Below, in pieces: positions 34,552 through 46,684 of a DNA stretch of 64,000 nucleotides. The notes under the pieces are model-generated. The model was given only the letters and a program-made list of their open reading frames with translations, was not told where the DNA came from and ran no database searches. A program made the position numbers and the translations under genes. Source of the stretch: Oidiodendron maius Zn (lineage: Eukaryota; Ascomycota; Leotiomycetes; Myxotrichaceae); NCBI GenBank assembly GCA_000827325.1, contig KN832870.1, positions 2,046,001 to 2,110,000 on the forward strand, given 5' to 3'. Numbering within the stretch: position 1 is the first letter of the stretch; the number at the start of each line of letters is the position of its first letter.

Positions 34552-37097
34552 CTACAATCCCGAGTCAATCTGGTCGACAATCGTGGTGTTTGTGAATGAC
34601 GCCCAGTCTCGGCAAGTCTGGGCCATGACACTCGGAATGTCCAGATTTGCAATGTCATCTGGTCTTTCCATAACTGTAACATAAAACCCTGCAGAAACAT
34701 GCCATGCGATATGACAATGCAGCGGCCAAACTCCAGGGTTATCCGCAGTGATCTGCATGACAAGATATCCGCCGATAGGAAGAATTTGCACGTCTCTGCG
34801 TTGCGGGTTTAGTGGTCTGACAACCGTGCCATCCCACTGGGTTGTAGCGCCGACGTTTTCAACGAAATAGTTATGGCCGTGCAAGTGAATAGGGTGCGCG
34901 ATTGGACTGTCGTTGATTAGAATGATTCGAATAGATGAGTTAGATCCAAAATTGTAAACATTCCATTCCGGACTATCAGGATATGAGTTGTTACCCATCT
35001 TGGAAAGGAGTAATATGGGTGTATTGTAGTCCGCGCGGAAAGAGGAGTTATTCATCCAGAAGAGATTAGGTCCTGTGTTAGATTCGTTGCGGAACAGTTG
35101 GATGTCAATAGTCTGAGTAGTCGCAGGATTTGGGTCAGCCGGAATTGGAAACCAAGGTATCGTTTGAGTAAGATCGTCCTGCTAAAATGTTAGCGCATAA
35201 TTTTCAGAATTGTCGATGGACAGACGTTTTCGCAAACAGAAAGCGAAGCTACAAAGGCTGGCCACGGTTGCGTTTGTGGTGTCGTCTCATGCCCATAATA
35301 CACAATAGCTGTTGCATTTGGTTGATGAGTCAGAGAGCAGGCTGTTGTTATTGATGATCTCATCCAATATGAGCCGGTGGCATGAGGAGCAGCTTGGATG
35401 ATAACGTCGGTACGTTGACCGACGCCGAGTGTGACAACTAACCGCCGTTAGTAAAATCGCAACAATTTTGTTCAGGAAGATCAAACATGCCTTTAGTCTG
35501 ATATGGAAGAACGGGGACAAAGTCATTTGCAATGACAGTCATGGTGTGGCCATCAAGAGAAAACTTCTGAATGCCCTCTGCACCCGCATTGATCAATCGC
35601 AGCCGATGGCTCTTACCTGGCGTGAATTGAAATTTGGAGAGACCTGCATTACTAGTGCAAGTAATATTATCGCTCGGGCTCAGTGTAGAGCAATCGAAAT
35701 TGTTTCTTCCATTAATGAGGTTGTTGTCAGAAAATGGTGGCTAAATTGGGTTAGCAGCTGGAAATAGTGGCATCAATGACATTAACTTACAGGGACCGAC
35801 GTGTCTCTGGACATAGTCTGCTCTACAAGAGAAAAATAATCATCATGGTAATAATCAGTCAATAAAATTGGTCCGATATCTGATTCGGGCTTAGTATATC
35901 CTCAAACCAGTTTTGAAGACAAGCTTACCTATATCGTAAGGTACAGTTGCAGGCCCATGGATAATGAGCGGTCCGAAGATCCCTCCGGCATATTGAGCAG
36001 AATAATGAGAATGATACCAGGTTGTCCCGTAGAGATCGGCAATAAATTGGTATGTGAAGCTCGATCCAGGCGGTATTGGGCACTGTTGAATGCCTGGCAC
36101 GCCGTCCATCCACCTATGATAGAGTATTAGCAACCCGCCTAAACTCTTTGGAAACTCATGTAACTACTGACTGAGATTTCTTTTGCAGAAGACCATGCCA
36201 ATGAAATGCCAGTCCTTCTTCGGGGTCATCAATCTCATTGTGGACAGTGACTTGTATGGTGTCGCCCCTGTGGACATTAGTCATGCGGTCTAAGAGGAAT
36301 AGTACGTCCTTACCAGTTCGCCTCGATCAGCGGTCCGGGGAATTGACCATTAACCAGAAGCATGCTCCTCTCAACTCCGTCAGGCGCAAGCTCAGCCCGC
36401 TTTACAGTGAAGTCATATTTGCGGATAACGCTAGATCTTGTCAGTATTGGAGAAATATATATTTGATTATCAACATACAAAGTATTCGGTGCATCTATTA
36501 TCTGTCAGAACATAATAGTAAGTGGGAAGTAGAATGTTTCAACTTACTCTCTGTAGGCCATACGTGAGCTCAACATAACAAGTTAATATATACAAGTAGA
36601 GACTTACCATCTATACATCTGTCAGTTTGAGAGAACATGGACAACTTAAATTATACTCACAAGGGTTGGTATTATTGGCAGTTCTAGTGCCCCATGGGTA
36701 GCCTGAATTTAGTGCCTGTTCAGAGAGTTATTAGTATTATGGGATACATAAATTTCTCTCGTTCAATATAGCCATAACGATATTTAACAGGCATAATAAG
36801 AAGCAACATTGGTAAGGGGGGTTGTGATATGGCAATCCAATATGGTTGTTTAGAGTCGGGCTCTGAGCTTCATAGCGAATTTTGGCACAAGATTCGTAGA
36901 GCCCTTAGCACTTAAATGGTTATTATACTTACAGTAACAGGATCTGAGGTCTGGAGAAATGAGACCGGGAGATTAGGATAGTCATCTATAGAGAAAATTA
37001 AAATCTGTCACCATAAAACATTATGAACAAGGTATTGAATACTTTGCCCAGTAACGATCGAGCCCCAAAGAAGGGCTCCAAGATAAGTGAGCTTCAT
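34552..37097 (-). CDS. Laccase (ascomycete multicopper oxidase)
   Basis: Thirteen exons are inferred: 37043-37097, 36933-36985, 36661-36715, 36608-36610, 36548-36550, 36479-36494, 36314-36430, 36172-36267, 35929-36113, 35791-35822, 35491-35740, 35226-35437 and 34552-35178, giving 567 residues. It begins with a secretory signal ([18 protein letters not shown]). All four copper motifs are present: [22 protein letters not shown] and [12 protein letters not shown]. The residue ten after the Cys is Phe, an axial position linked to higher redox potential in laccases. The protein ends in DSGL, the ascomycete C-terminal processing motif, with nothing to cleave after it. Two exons are 3 nt long (see findings), and intron 35438-35490 is GC-AG. 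It oxidises phenols with four-electron reduction of O2, outside the cell. N-glycosylation sites are frequent. Confidence 0.92.
35438..35490 (-). other. GC-AG intron in the laccase gene
   Basis: The minus-strand intron begins GCATGT, has a perfect TACTAAC branch site and ends GGTTAG. It joins PYQTK to [12 protein letters not shown] in frame. GC donors are a known minor class in fungi. Confidence 0.8.
36494..36661 (-). other. Laccase region with two 3-nt microexons
   Basis: Between exon 3 (ends 36661) and the exon at 36479-36494, three introns of 50, 57 and 53 nt each have GTRAGT donors and AG acceptors. They leave exons of only ATG (36608-36610) and AGA (36548-36550). With both included, the protein reads NPYENAPNT, matching the length of the family pattern NPYxxAPNT. 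Skipping either or both keeps frame but shortens this segment. Confidence 0.6.
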
Positions 37098-40000
37098 TTC
37101 AGGCGATTTTCTTGCTCTTCGAGAAAGTATTTAGATTTTTGTCAATATTCTCTGAATTTAACAAGTGACTACTCCGAATGTTGAGGATCAACTATTGCTT
37201 GACTGCTTTTTATAGTTTTTGGGCGGCTGCCGGCCGTTCCGTATGACCAGTTCATATAGCTATATTTGGAGAGGCCTACACGTAACTGCAGCCAGCTTTG
37301 AATGTAAATCTAGGCGTCAACCAACGTAACCAATGAGCTGAGGTTGGCTCAAGGCTGGAGGCTGAATGAAAGGGAAGAGAATTGACATAAAAGGAAATAA
37401 TAGCCTTACACGCCGAATTCAAGGCATAGAGGATCCCGATCAATGTTGCGCCACCAAGAGAATACGAGGACAGATTGAGCAGCAGGTCCCGTGTATTATA
37501 GGTTGCCTATGTCTCCCAAGCCGGAACTTCAAGTTGCTTCTCCTGCCCCTTGGAAGCCTCTCCTAATGAAATTGCGCATGATAGAGGTGCAAAATAGAAA
37601 AAGGGCTATCCAACATATCGCCAGAGTAAAATTGGTATGGACGCTTATAGGATCGTTTCCACTCCCTGAGCTTGCACTTCAACCGAAAATTTAAATTTAG
37701 ATTACCTTCCGTCGTTGCCAGCATTGCTTGATCTTAACCTTGACCAATGGGATGTCCCATTCTCCGTATAATATGCTGCATAAAGAAGAGGCGCCAAGGA
37801 AAAAAAGAATATGGAGGCGCCAAAAGAGTTCGTGTTTGACGATCATCTGCAGGGCCACGTTTTCACGAGGTTGATCAGGAGGTCCACCAGCTTCTAGGTG
37901 CGCTTTCGTCCGAAGACAGCTGCGCCCGTTTGCAGTCAGATCAGTACCCTAGCTGACAACCTCCGAAACCGAGGCTTAGAATGAAGAATGACAGCTGGCT
38001 GGAGCTGGACAGGGCCGCAGTAAGACGATCATCTGTTGGCGTTAGGGACTCCGGGAGAGGCGCTCGAGAAGGCAGTCATTCTCCCACCATCTCATCTGAC
38101 ATCATCTCCGAGCAACGCCAAATCGCCAAGAGCCATCGAGCCAATGCGTAAGGCGACACAACGTCTAGGGGGGCCATGTGGTTGACACGATGCGAGGAGA
38201 TACCCGACGGGATGCCAGCCAGGGAGCACCAGGCGAATGAAAAACGGTAAATCTCGAGGCACTAGCCTCTTGCCTACGTCCGTGTTCGTATCGAGGGCGG
38301 CAGGAGCTGAGGAGAGCAGTGTGCTTGCTCTTTGTCCTGGGCCTCGACTTGAGGTGTTGTCATCGACACGGGACAATTGATCTGCCGTTCCAGAGAGTAC
38401 AGCCGCACACACGCCGCTCGCACTTGCGCTCGCGCTTGGAGCCTGGCTTCGGAGCTGGGTCCTCACGAAAAGATGACTATCTCCCGCATCCACCCTGAAA
38501 ATCTTAACCACGAGGGAGGCACGGCGATAGGCGTGAAAGGCTCGGCTTTGGTCATGTTGGGGGGGCGGGCTCACCAGATGGCCTCGACGAGTCCAGATGG
38601 TTGCCGAGAGTCGGACGAATAGGCCGTGCTTGTTCCCATGGGTACTGTCCGCCATGGCTGGGCGGCCCCGAGGTCTTGGCTGGGGCGTAGTCTGCTTTTC
38701 AGCGACGGAGATAGGATGAAAACATCCCGTGAGACCGCAGCGGAGTTTTCTATTGCATCCTGTACGAGGATAACGGAGGTGGTCCCCAAGCACGAGACCA
38801 CCACCACAGACCACAAGGCTCGGTGGTGCTAAGCAGGGTTGTGTCCAGTACGATGTGTCCAGTGGCATCGGGCATCGTGGAGAACTAGAAGTAATTCTTC
38901 CCGGCCCCTTACCTAACTCATACGTGATCTAATGTGATCTGCGCGGGGGTCTCATCCAAAGCTGCCGGGCGTGTGGCAACGCAACCTCACATTATCCCTA
39001 TTCTCCGTCGACTTTGGCCCCCCTCACTAGCCATCAGCGGTGCCATTGTCAGACTCAAAGGGACTATAAGATTTGTCTTCGTATCATATTACTTCGTACG
39101 TACGTGCCCCCTCGGGCCTCGGATCGCTAGGCTGCGGCGGGATACGGCGTTTCGTACGTCAATCGCCAACTCAACAGCAGGTCCAGCCACGTCAGCCCAA
39201 CATGAATCCATTCAAGTGCAGAGTGGTGGTAAGATGAGCAGTTCTGTCGTTCGTTGTGACGCACAATATGATCCACAACAGCATAATAGATCGGTGCCTG
39301 TCCCTTTTCCTAGATTAGATCTGACGGAGATCTTCAGGTACTTACTAATGCAATCTCATCTCTGCGCCATATCTCTGCAATCGCTTTGGCTTGATAGCCC
39401 TAGTATTCAATTCCGAATAGTAAGATAATAGCTAGCCCCTGCTCTTTGATATCCGAAGGGCCGCAGGAGTCCTCATAGCCAGCTCTTTTGTAGCGCCTGA
39501 TCGGCAGCCACACGCGACCATTCATCAACTTACGTGCTCACTTCTTACAGCAGTGGAGGCTGAAGCTGACTCTTGATGGTGGATATGTGACAATAAATTC
39601 TTATGTTGGTCGAGGACTGCTGTTCCGGCCCAAGGAAGGTTCTCACAATAGGTCAGCAACACTACCTGTCAGCAATGTCAAGTTTCAGCCTTTATTGTGA
39701 GGCATAAGAATGCCCCACAAAGATTACTGGCTACACGTACGTGACGATTCTATATAGTCCCTTTCACGATAGAGTTCTAAGTTTCATAATTGCTGTGTCA
39801 TTAAATCATTCAGGAGCGAAGATGCCTCCAGGAAAAAAGTCCATATATTCCGTAATGAAGGAAATTCCCTCGCAGGAAAATCCTTAGTATCTAAATATAT
39901 AATCCACGAAGGACACTTTGTTTCCAAACGGACCTGCATAATTTATGCAGGTCTCCGAACCAGACCCAGAAAGATTCGAGAGTCTAGAAATAGCTAGCAG

Positions 40001-40476
40001 CTCGGAATGAGAATGAGGACCAAAACCAAGTAAACATCGGCCGCTTCAAAGTTTACATCCATATCTACTTTACTTGCGATTTCTATGATCTAGCCTTTCT
40101 ATTATATAGAAAATACCCAAATTATGGGACAGCGTCCTAACCATTGGTGGATTGTTGCCTTACTTACTCAGCTACTTACCTGCTTACCACAGAAAGGCGA
40201 AGATAAATTATTCTTAAACCCCGTACGATTTCCATATATTTAGGAAGATCTTTTGTTACGCTATGACGTTGTATTTCTCTAATTTGAGTTGTCCTTGTAT
40301 CTTTCGTGGTAAGCGAGTCATTACGCCATCATGTCTCGGAGCGCTTACACCTGATTTCTAGTCTCCCTCCAGCTTCAGCCCTACAAAGGTCAACTTCAAC
40401 TCATTTAAATTGAAAGACAATCCTGTCTATGCAGTGCAGATATTGAAAGAAATTCATCATAATTCATTTATACTCA
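37098..40476. other. Long intergenic region, laccase to RTG2
   Basis: About 3.4 kb forms the upstream region of both divergent neighbours. A 258-codon minus-strand frame at 38092-38868 lies in GC-rich DNA with random composition and is not called. A 23 bp near-perfect palindrome sits at 39931-39953. No tRNA or other gene is seen. Confidence 0.4.
39931..39953. promoter_or_regulatory. Perfect 10 bp inverted repeat
   Basis: Arms GACCTGCATA and TATGCAGGTC are separated by 3 nt. It lies about 530 bp upstream of the RTG2-like start. It could bind a dimeric regulator or form a small hairpin; nothing shows it is used. Confidence 0.4.
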
Positions 40477-42373
40477 ATGGGAGGTGGCCTAGTATACCCT
40501 AGCCGCTTTGAGAACAGCCATGCGGCCCCGAGTGGCAAAGACAAATACCTGAGGGGAATAGTTGATATGGGCAGGTAATTTGCAGTAATTTTTTGAGATT
40601 ATTCAAATTCGACTCTGATATTCTTATAGCAATGGAATCCGCTTCTCAGTATCCAACTTAGCTCCTCCCACATCCCGCATCTTGCCAACGCTGCTCTCCT
40701 ACCGTCTTGACGTCAGTCTTTACACAGCTCAATACGACCCAGAAACTGGTGATCGCGTACCCATCCCTGACGAGGTCATCAATGAAGTAGTAGCAGCTCT
40801 TTTACGCTTCAAAATTATTTGTAATGATCTAAGTGTGCCTAGAAAGCACATCCGAATTATTGCCACGGAAGCCACCCGTACGGCCCTCAACTCAGAGGAG
40901 TTCCGCAAGGAGATTAGGAATGTCACCGGTTTAGAAGTTGAGATGTTAAGTGAAGAGGAGGAGGGCTATGTAGGTGCTTTAGGTGTCGCAAGTGGATTCT
41001 CAGACGTCAGTGGCCTCGTGATGGATCTCGGCGGTGGAAGCACGCAGATCACGTGGATAACCTCAACTGCTGGGAGAGTGGAAGTAAGTCCAAAAGGCTC
41101 AGTTAGTTTTCCCTATGGAGCTGCAGCTTTAACAAAGAAGCTGAAGGAGCTCAGAGAGGGCAAAAGTCCAGAGGATGGCGATGCTGCTGTTGCAAGGCTA
41201 CGAGAAGAGATGAGGACAAACTTTGCGAATGCCTATAACGACCTACAAGTACCTGAAAATATGATCCAGAAGGCTGTCAGTGAGGGAGGTTTCCCTATAT
41301 ACCTATCAGGAGGAGGGTTTAGAGGGTGGGGCTATTTACTTCTTTACTTGAGCCAGGTGCATGGGGGGCATTACCCCATCTCGCTCATCAACGGCTTCTC
41401 TGCAAGTAAAGCAGAGTTTGAAGATGTCGAAAGATTAAAGAAGGTGGCCCGACAGGCAGACAAGATCTTCAGAGTCTCTGATCGTCGACGTGCCCAAGTG
41501 CCCGCAGTCGCCTTTTTAGTAAACGTTGTTGCTGAGGCCTTGCCGCACGGCATCAGAATTGCGCATTTTGCCCAGGGAGGGGTTCGCGAGGGAATTCTGT
41601 TTAGAGAACTAACGCCAGATGTGAGAGAGCGCGACCCTCTCGAAGTGGCTACCGAAATATATGCGCATAAATCGGCGGACGCAATAAGTAATCTCATTCT
41701 AGCCGGAATTCCAAAGCCATCTCAGACAGGCGGACGGTCATTTCCCGAATCCATCAGTAAGCATGTTATCCACGCCTTTTGCAATGTCCTTTATGTGCAC
41801 TCTCCAATGTCAAAGGAAGCCGCATCAACGGCTGCTCTGTACAGTACCAGGTATGCCGATATCGCAGTTAGATACTCTACTCTCGAATAAGTTTATAACT
41901 AGTTTAGCACTGGAATCATGTCGTCTACTCACGGCGTGAGCCATGAAGATCGAGCGCTTCTGGCATTGATGCTCGAAGAGAGATATGAAGGCGAATTACC
42001 CCCTCGAGAATCTCAGTTCAAGCAGAGTCTTCGAGGAATCTTGTCATCCGAGGAGATATGGTGGACGAGATACGTAGGAACTCTTGGACTGCTACTCAGC
42101 AAAGTCTACCCGGCCGGTGTGGTGGATGAGAAGACCCCGCGTATCAAAGTGGATTCGGAATGGGCAAGCGGCTTTGGAAAACGCAAGCGAAAGGAGGGCC
42201 TGAGATTGATACTGTCGATCAAGAAGATGGAACATGATCCTATGATGTTGAGAGAAGTGGAAGATCAGGCTGAAGATATCAAGAAGGTAGGCAAACAGAA
42301 GCATTGGATAGGTGGAAGAGCTGGATGGGGAATGGCAGTTGACATTGATATTCGAGAGGTTGAGGAGTTCTAG
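40477..42373 (+). CDS. RTG2: Rtg2-like Ppx/GppA phosphatase family protein
   Basis: Exons are inferred at 40477-40574, 40630-41850 and 41908-42373, giving 594 residues. The actin-like ATPase fold shows the first phosphate loop in VDMGSNGIRFS, the ATEATR and EEEEGYVGA stretches, and the second loop VMDLGGGSTQITW. The C-terminal about 200 residues (STHGVSHEDRALLAL, EEIWWTRYVG) are the Rtg2-type extension absent from bacterial exopolyphosphatases. The 57 nt second intron joins ALYSTS to TGIMSSTHG exactly. In yeast Rtg2 senses mitochondrial state and releases Rtg1/3 from Mks1 control; filamentous fungi have clear homologues with less known targets. Cytosolic. A later start is not needed, since exon 1 supplies the first loop. 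Confidence 0.92.
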
Positions 42374-42875
42374 AGTTCCCCGATTTGTGTTCTGCTCCGA
42401 TCACCAGAATCCTCTCGCTAGTAAAAGGGGTATCTAAAGAGCAGAGTGCGCGCAACAACCCTTTATTTATTTGCCATCAAACTAGCATTATGCTAGCAGT
42501 ACTGAATTGCCACGAAACCAACAGGGAGGCTCAGAACGATGGGACGTTGTTGCAGCGAATGACCTTCATTTACCCGCGTACGTGCACTCATGGAATAATC
42601 TCCTACCATACTCATCACGTTTTACCGGTTATCACTGGATATTCAACTAGAAAACCTCCATATATATATATAACACCAAATGTGTTGCGTCGTTACCGGC
42701 GGGGGAAGAGGGAGCAGCTTTGTTAAGTGTGGAAAGTGCAATGGTTCTTTTAGTGAGGAAGGAACAGAGAACAATCTGGGCATATCTATCTTCAGAGGTC
42801 AATTTCACATTTTCACTCTTTCATCAATTATTTAATCATTCTTTTATCATCTGCTCGTTATTGCTACTATTAATT
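42374..42875. other. Intergenic, no gene seen
   Basis: A 502 bp gap between same-strand genes, with a short TA microsatellite near 42660-42672. It is likely promoter for the gene at 42876. Confidence 0.4.
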
Positions 42876-44591
42876 ATGGCCATTGCTAGACATCAACAAG
42901 ATGCTCATCCTCAAGACGAGGACCAAATTACTTTTGCGTACCCACCTTACATTGCTCAAGCCGATCTAAAACCTCCTCATGCCGCGGATTTTGCTACAGT
43001 AAATGATGTTACTCGTGGAGCCACAGCACCTCCTAACCAGCAACCTAAGCCACCCTCTCAACAAGACACCCAGAAATGTAAAGACAGCTGCGAGATCATT
43101 AACTCCGACATAACTGAAAGCCTTTCTCCGCCGAAGAAGGAGAATTATTGGAAGAACCCGCAGCTTATATTTCGTTTCTTGAGTAGAAGCCGAAATAAAC
43201 AACCATTCTACAAAGCTAGTGGTTCAAAGTTCAGTGCAGCTTGGAAAAAGGTTCGCGCACAATTCTCTCGCAAGCCGTCGGGCATATCAGAGACAGCAGG
43301 TAATGATAGGCAACGGTCATCCATATTTTCAGCCACTAGCAATGAAACTCGAACCCAAGAGACTCCAAATAGTATACAGGTCAATGAGACTGGCACGACG
43401 AATACAGTAGCTTGCGATGCACTACCATTGAATGAGGTAGACACACTATTGGCACAGCATAGGTCGAAGTTATCAGCAGGACATGAAGGACAGTTAAGAC
43501 GTATGTATTAGCACAGTTTCTTGGCTATGTTAACAGTCACAGAACCTCCTGACCCCAATGACCCTGCAACGCCGCCGAGACCAATACCAAAGATAGTCCA
43601 AACGAGCCCACCTCGGCCTACCGTTCCCTTAACCGAGCCTTCCGATGAAGTCCATACTCCTGGCATGCTGCTTCCAAGTTCTCAAGCCGATTATCTCCTG
43701 GACGCGAATGCTTTCTATGGCGGAACTTCATTTGCGCACAACGAAGATATTCCCTCCTGCAATGCCGATGAAGATGTTATGGAAATTACAGACCTGGAGG
43801 AACCAGACCACCCTCGATGTCCACAGAATAGTCCCGTAAATAACATCATATCGGACGAAACGAAAGATCAGATAGAGCTGAATAAAGACATATCTCATCC
43901 GTTTTCCGAGGCTCGATACCCGTCTCACACCCCTTTAATCCTCGGAGTTTCGAAAACAACGACGGATCCCAGTACTGCCGCTAGGTTCACGGCCAAAGAG
44001 ACCATAACTAGACGGCTGCCTGAGATATCTGGAGCTGTTAAGCCAGTCGTGCAGGGGAGCGGTATCCACTATCCAGTGGAAAATTTACCAGCGGATTCAG
44101 GTCGAATAAATGATGAACGTCGATTTGGAGTCAAAATCGAAACTAAGGAAGTCTTTCAATCTGACACTAGCAACAGCAGTGATGAATACTGGCTTGAAAT
44201 CGCGCCCCTGCAAACCAGGCACCAGCCTCAGCTTGATACAGTCACTGAGACTGCTGAACGGAGTGGCGAGGATCAGAGGGCGGAGGAGCACGAAGAGGCG
44301 AACTACTTCACTTCGCAGAATGCATCTCCAGATGCCCTCCAAGCCAGCTTAAAGGACATCCGCAATGAAAACAGTTGGTTACATACGTCTTCCGAAAAGG
44401 AGGACGATTTGGCAGTGCCGTCTTATAAAGGCAAGGGTATAGACAGGCGGGCGCACCCAAATTTTGACTGTTATGTTGGCTACACGCGGATAAGGCCAAA
44501 TGCCTTTGATCCAGGATATGAACCAGGACCAAGTGATTGGCAAACAAGACCTAAGTTGCGGGATATGCCAAGAGATTACAACGATGATTGA
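42876..44591 (+). CDS. Disordered protein of unknown function
   Basis: Two exons are inferred, 42876-43500 and 43543-44591, giving 557 residues. The 42 nt intron (GTATGT, branch GTTAAC, CACAG) is short, and acceptors at 43536 and 43596 would also keep frame. It is not recognised. The sequence is polar and low in hydrophobics, rich in P, S, T, E and Q; the N-terminal half has a basic aromatic patch (YWKNPQLIFRFLSRSRNKQPFYKASGSKFSAAW given here in part as NPQLIFRFLSRS), and the C-terminal half is acidic with PPRP-type motifs. The tail reads PSDWQTRPKLRDMPRDYNDD. The frame stays open upstream to 42720 but without coding character. Function unknown. Confidence 0.6.
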
Positions 44592-44870
44592 GTGAGGCGA
44601 ACGCATCGGCATTAACAGCGTATGTACCCTTAGCGTGTATACAAAACAGCTCTTAGCCTGTAGATTTAATAACATGAGCGTAAAATAGATTACATTTTGG
44701 TTCAAAGCTCTCTGGTTTATAGCTTCATAGCTGATTCGTGTTTCGTGGTTCATCCTCACAAGGCGCTCATTTAGACCGAGAAACTCGAGTTTCAGGTGCT
44801 TCGATTTAGTTAAGTATGGAAGTCCTCTCTATAAATGATGTTTCCATTCATCAATAAATGCCCCTTATAG

Positions 44871-46684
44871 CTAAAAGATCCATCTAAACACCCGCTCTAC
44901 ACGCCCCCTTGCACTCTTCTCCTTCTCTTGCTCCTTCAGATCCTCCTCAGAGACCTGATATACATCAGTTTCCAAATCCATTTCACCTAAACTCACAATC
45001 CTCGTCCTCTTTATTATCTTCCAACCAACATACATGACGAGCATGATTGGCAGCTCGATGTAATAACTGACAAAGTCCACAGCGCTGAATGTGGGGCTGA
45101 AGCAGCTCCATCCCTGCACCAACACAATGACAACATTGAGGATAACGGAAATCCAAGGCCCATATGGGTACGTCCAGTTTTTGAACGGTAGCAGATGAGT
45201 CTTACCCTGTAATTCTAGAGCTGCACGGAAGCGCAGAGACGTCACAGAGATGAAAATCCACGCGAGCTGATTGGACACACCCACGAGGTTCTGCAACCAG
45301 GTCCATAGCTGGCCGGCACCAATGAAAGAGGCGCCGAAGCACAAACCACTGATAAGACTAGTGGCAACAACGGCGATCCAAGGGACTTTGTTGCGATTAA
45401 GCCTGCCGAAGAAGGATGGTGCGTTACCGTCTACGGCGAGGGCGTACAGAAGGCGGGTTCCTGCGAAGAGGGCGTGATTTCCAGCGCTGATGACGCTGGT
45501 CATAATGACAGCATTTATGAAGGAGCCTGCAGCTTTAGCGCCAACCATTTGGAATACTAAGGTGAAGGGCGAGACGGCGGTAGTCTTTGAGGAGAGGCCG
45601 GGATAGTTGTATGGTACGTTGAGGCCGACGAAGAGCACGGAGAGGATATAAAAGAGGAGGATCCGCCAGAAGACATTCTTTACTACGCGGGGAAGGTTCT
45701 TGGTAGGGTTCTTGGTCTCTCCTGCGGTAATGGCGATGGATTCAGTGCCGCCGTCTGGAAAAAAGGGTTAGCGAGCCAGATCACGGGATCAGTAGGCGGA
45801 TGTGGCATACATGCAAAGGAAGCAGTTACGAAGACTGAAGCAAAGCCCCCAATTCCGCCAACAAAAGGAGCATCTCCGATGTACCAATTGTGTGCTCCGA
45901 GATACTGGTGGGAGGTATTGCCGCCGACGTTGACCACGAGGCCAAGAATAATGAATATCTGTTGCAAGCGTTAGTTGATTGAAGCTTGTCAGGAGCTTAA
46001 TTCTCGTACAATTATCGTAACCACTTTTAAGAGACTAAGCCAGTATTCAAGCTATGCATTCATTAGATTTCATGTAGTTACAGACTGGGTCTCGACACTT
46101 ACCTCGCCATATGCCCTGACGGTAATGATGTTGGCCGCGACTAGAAACGCCCAAAATATCAAACTCATTGCCCAACCCGGAAAGTTCGTTTGCCAATATG
46201 AAAACACCAGTTGCAAGGCTACCAAGTCCGCTGCTGTAGACACCGCATCATTGAACCAATAGTTCCATGTGAGCGCAAAACCCAACGCCTGGTCGACATA
46301 TCGGCCGGCGAAAGTACAGAAACTTCCGGCAATTGGCACGAACGCCGCCATCTCACCCAGAGCGAGCATCGTCAAGAGCACAATACCACCCACAATGAGA
46401 TAGGCAATGAGCATTGATCCTGGGCCTCCTGTGGCCAGAGATTTCCCAGTCCCTAAGAAAAGTCCAGTGCCAATCGTCCCACCGATCGCGATCATCTGCA
46501 CCTGCCGGGCAGTGAGCTTGCGGGCTAATTTGTCTGCCACTCGCGGGTGAAAGGCACCCTCGCCGTATCCCACACCCTCAATATCTCCTCCAAAGGCGTA
46601 CTTGGCCTCAGCATCTTTGTCGCTCGAGAACTGATTGGTCACGTGCCCTGTCGCACTGGGAGCTTCTGGAGCGCGGTACGCCAT
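44871..46684 (-). CDS. Amino acid permease (YAT family)
   Basis: Four exons are inferred: 46103-46684, 46010-46051, 45811-45958 and 44871-45754, giving 551 residues, the normal length. The conserved TM1 signature is IAIGGTIGTGLFLGTG, with TM segments following it (LIAYLIVGGIVLLTMLALGEM, given as part of about 12). The cytosolic N-terminus carries FHPRVADKLARKLTARQVQM. TM6-8 landmarks include ESIAITAGETKNPTKNLPR and SVISAGNHALFAGTRLLYAL. The soluble C-terminus is charged (DLKEQEKEKSARGRVERVFRW). It imports amino acids with protons across the plasma membrane; which ones is not readable from sequence. The start at MAYRAPEAP is the first ATG in frame. Confidence 0.93.

Noticed and set aside
38092-38868. 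258-codon minus-strand frame
   Set aside because: It lies in GC-rich intergenic DNA. Composition is random (many Arg, Pro, Ser), overlapping frames are open on the other strand, and no domain or splice structure is seen.
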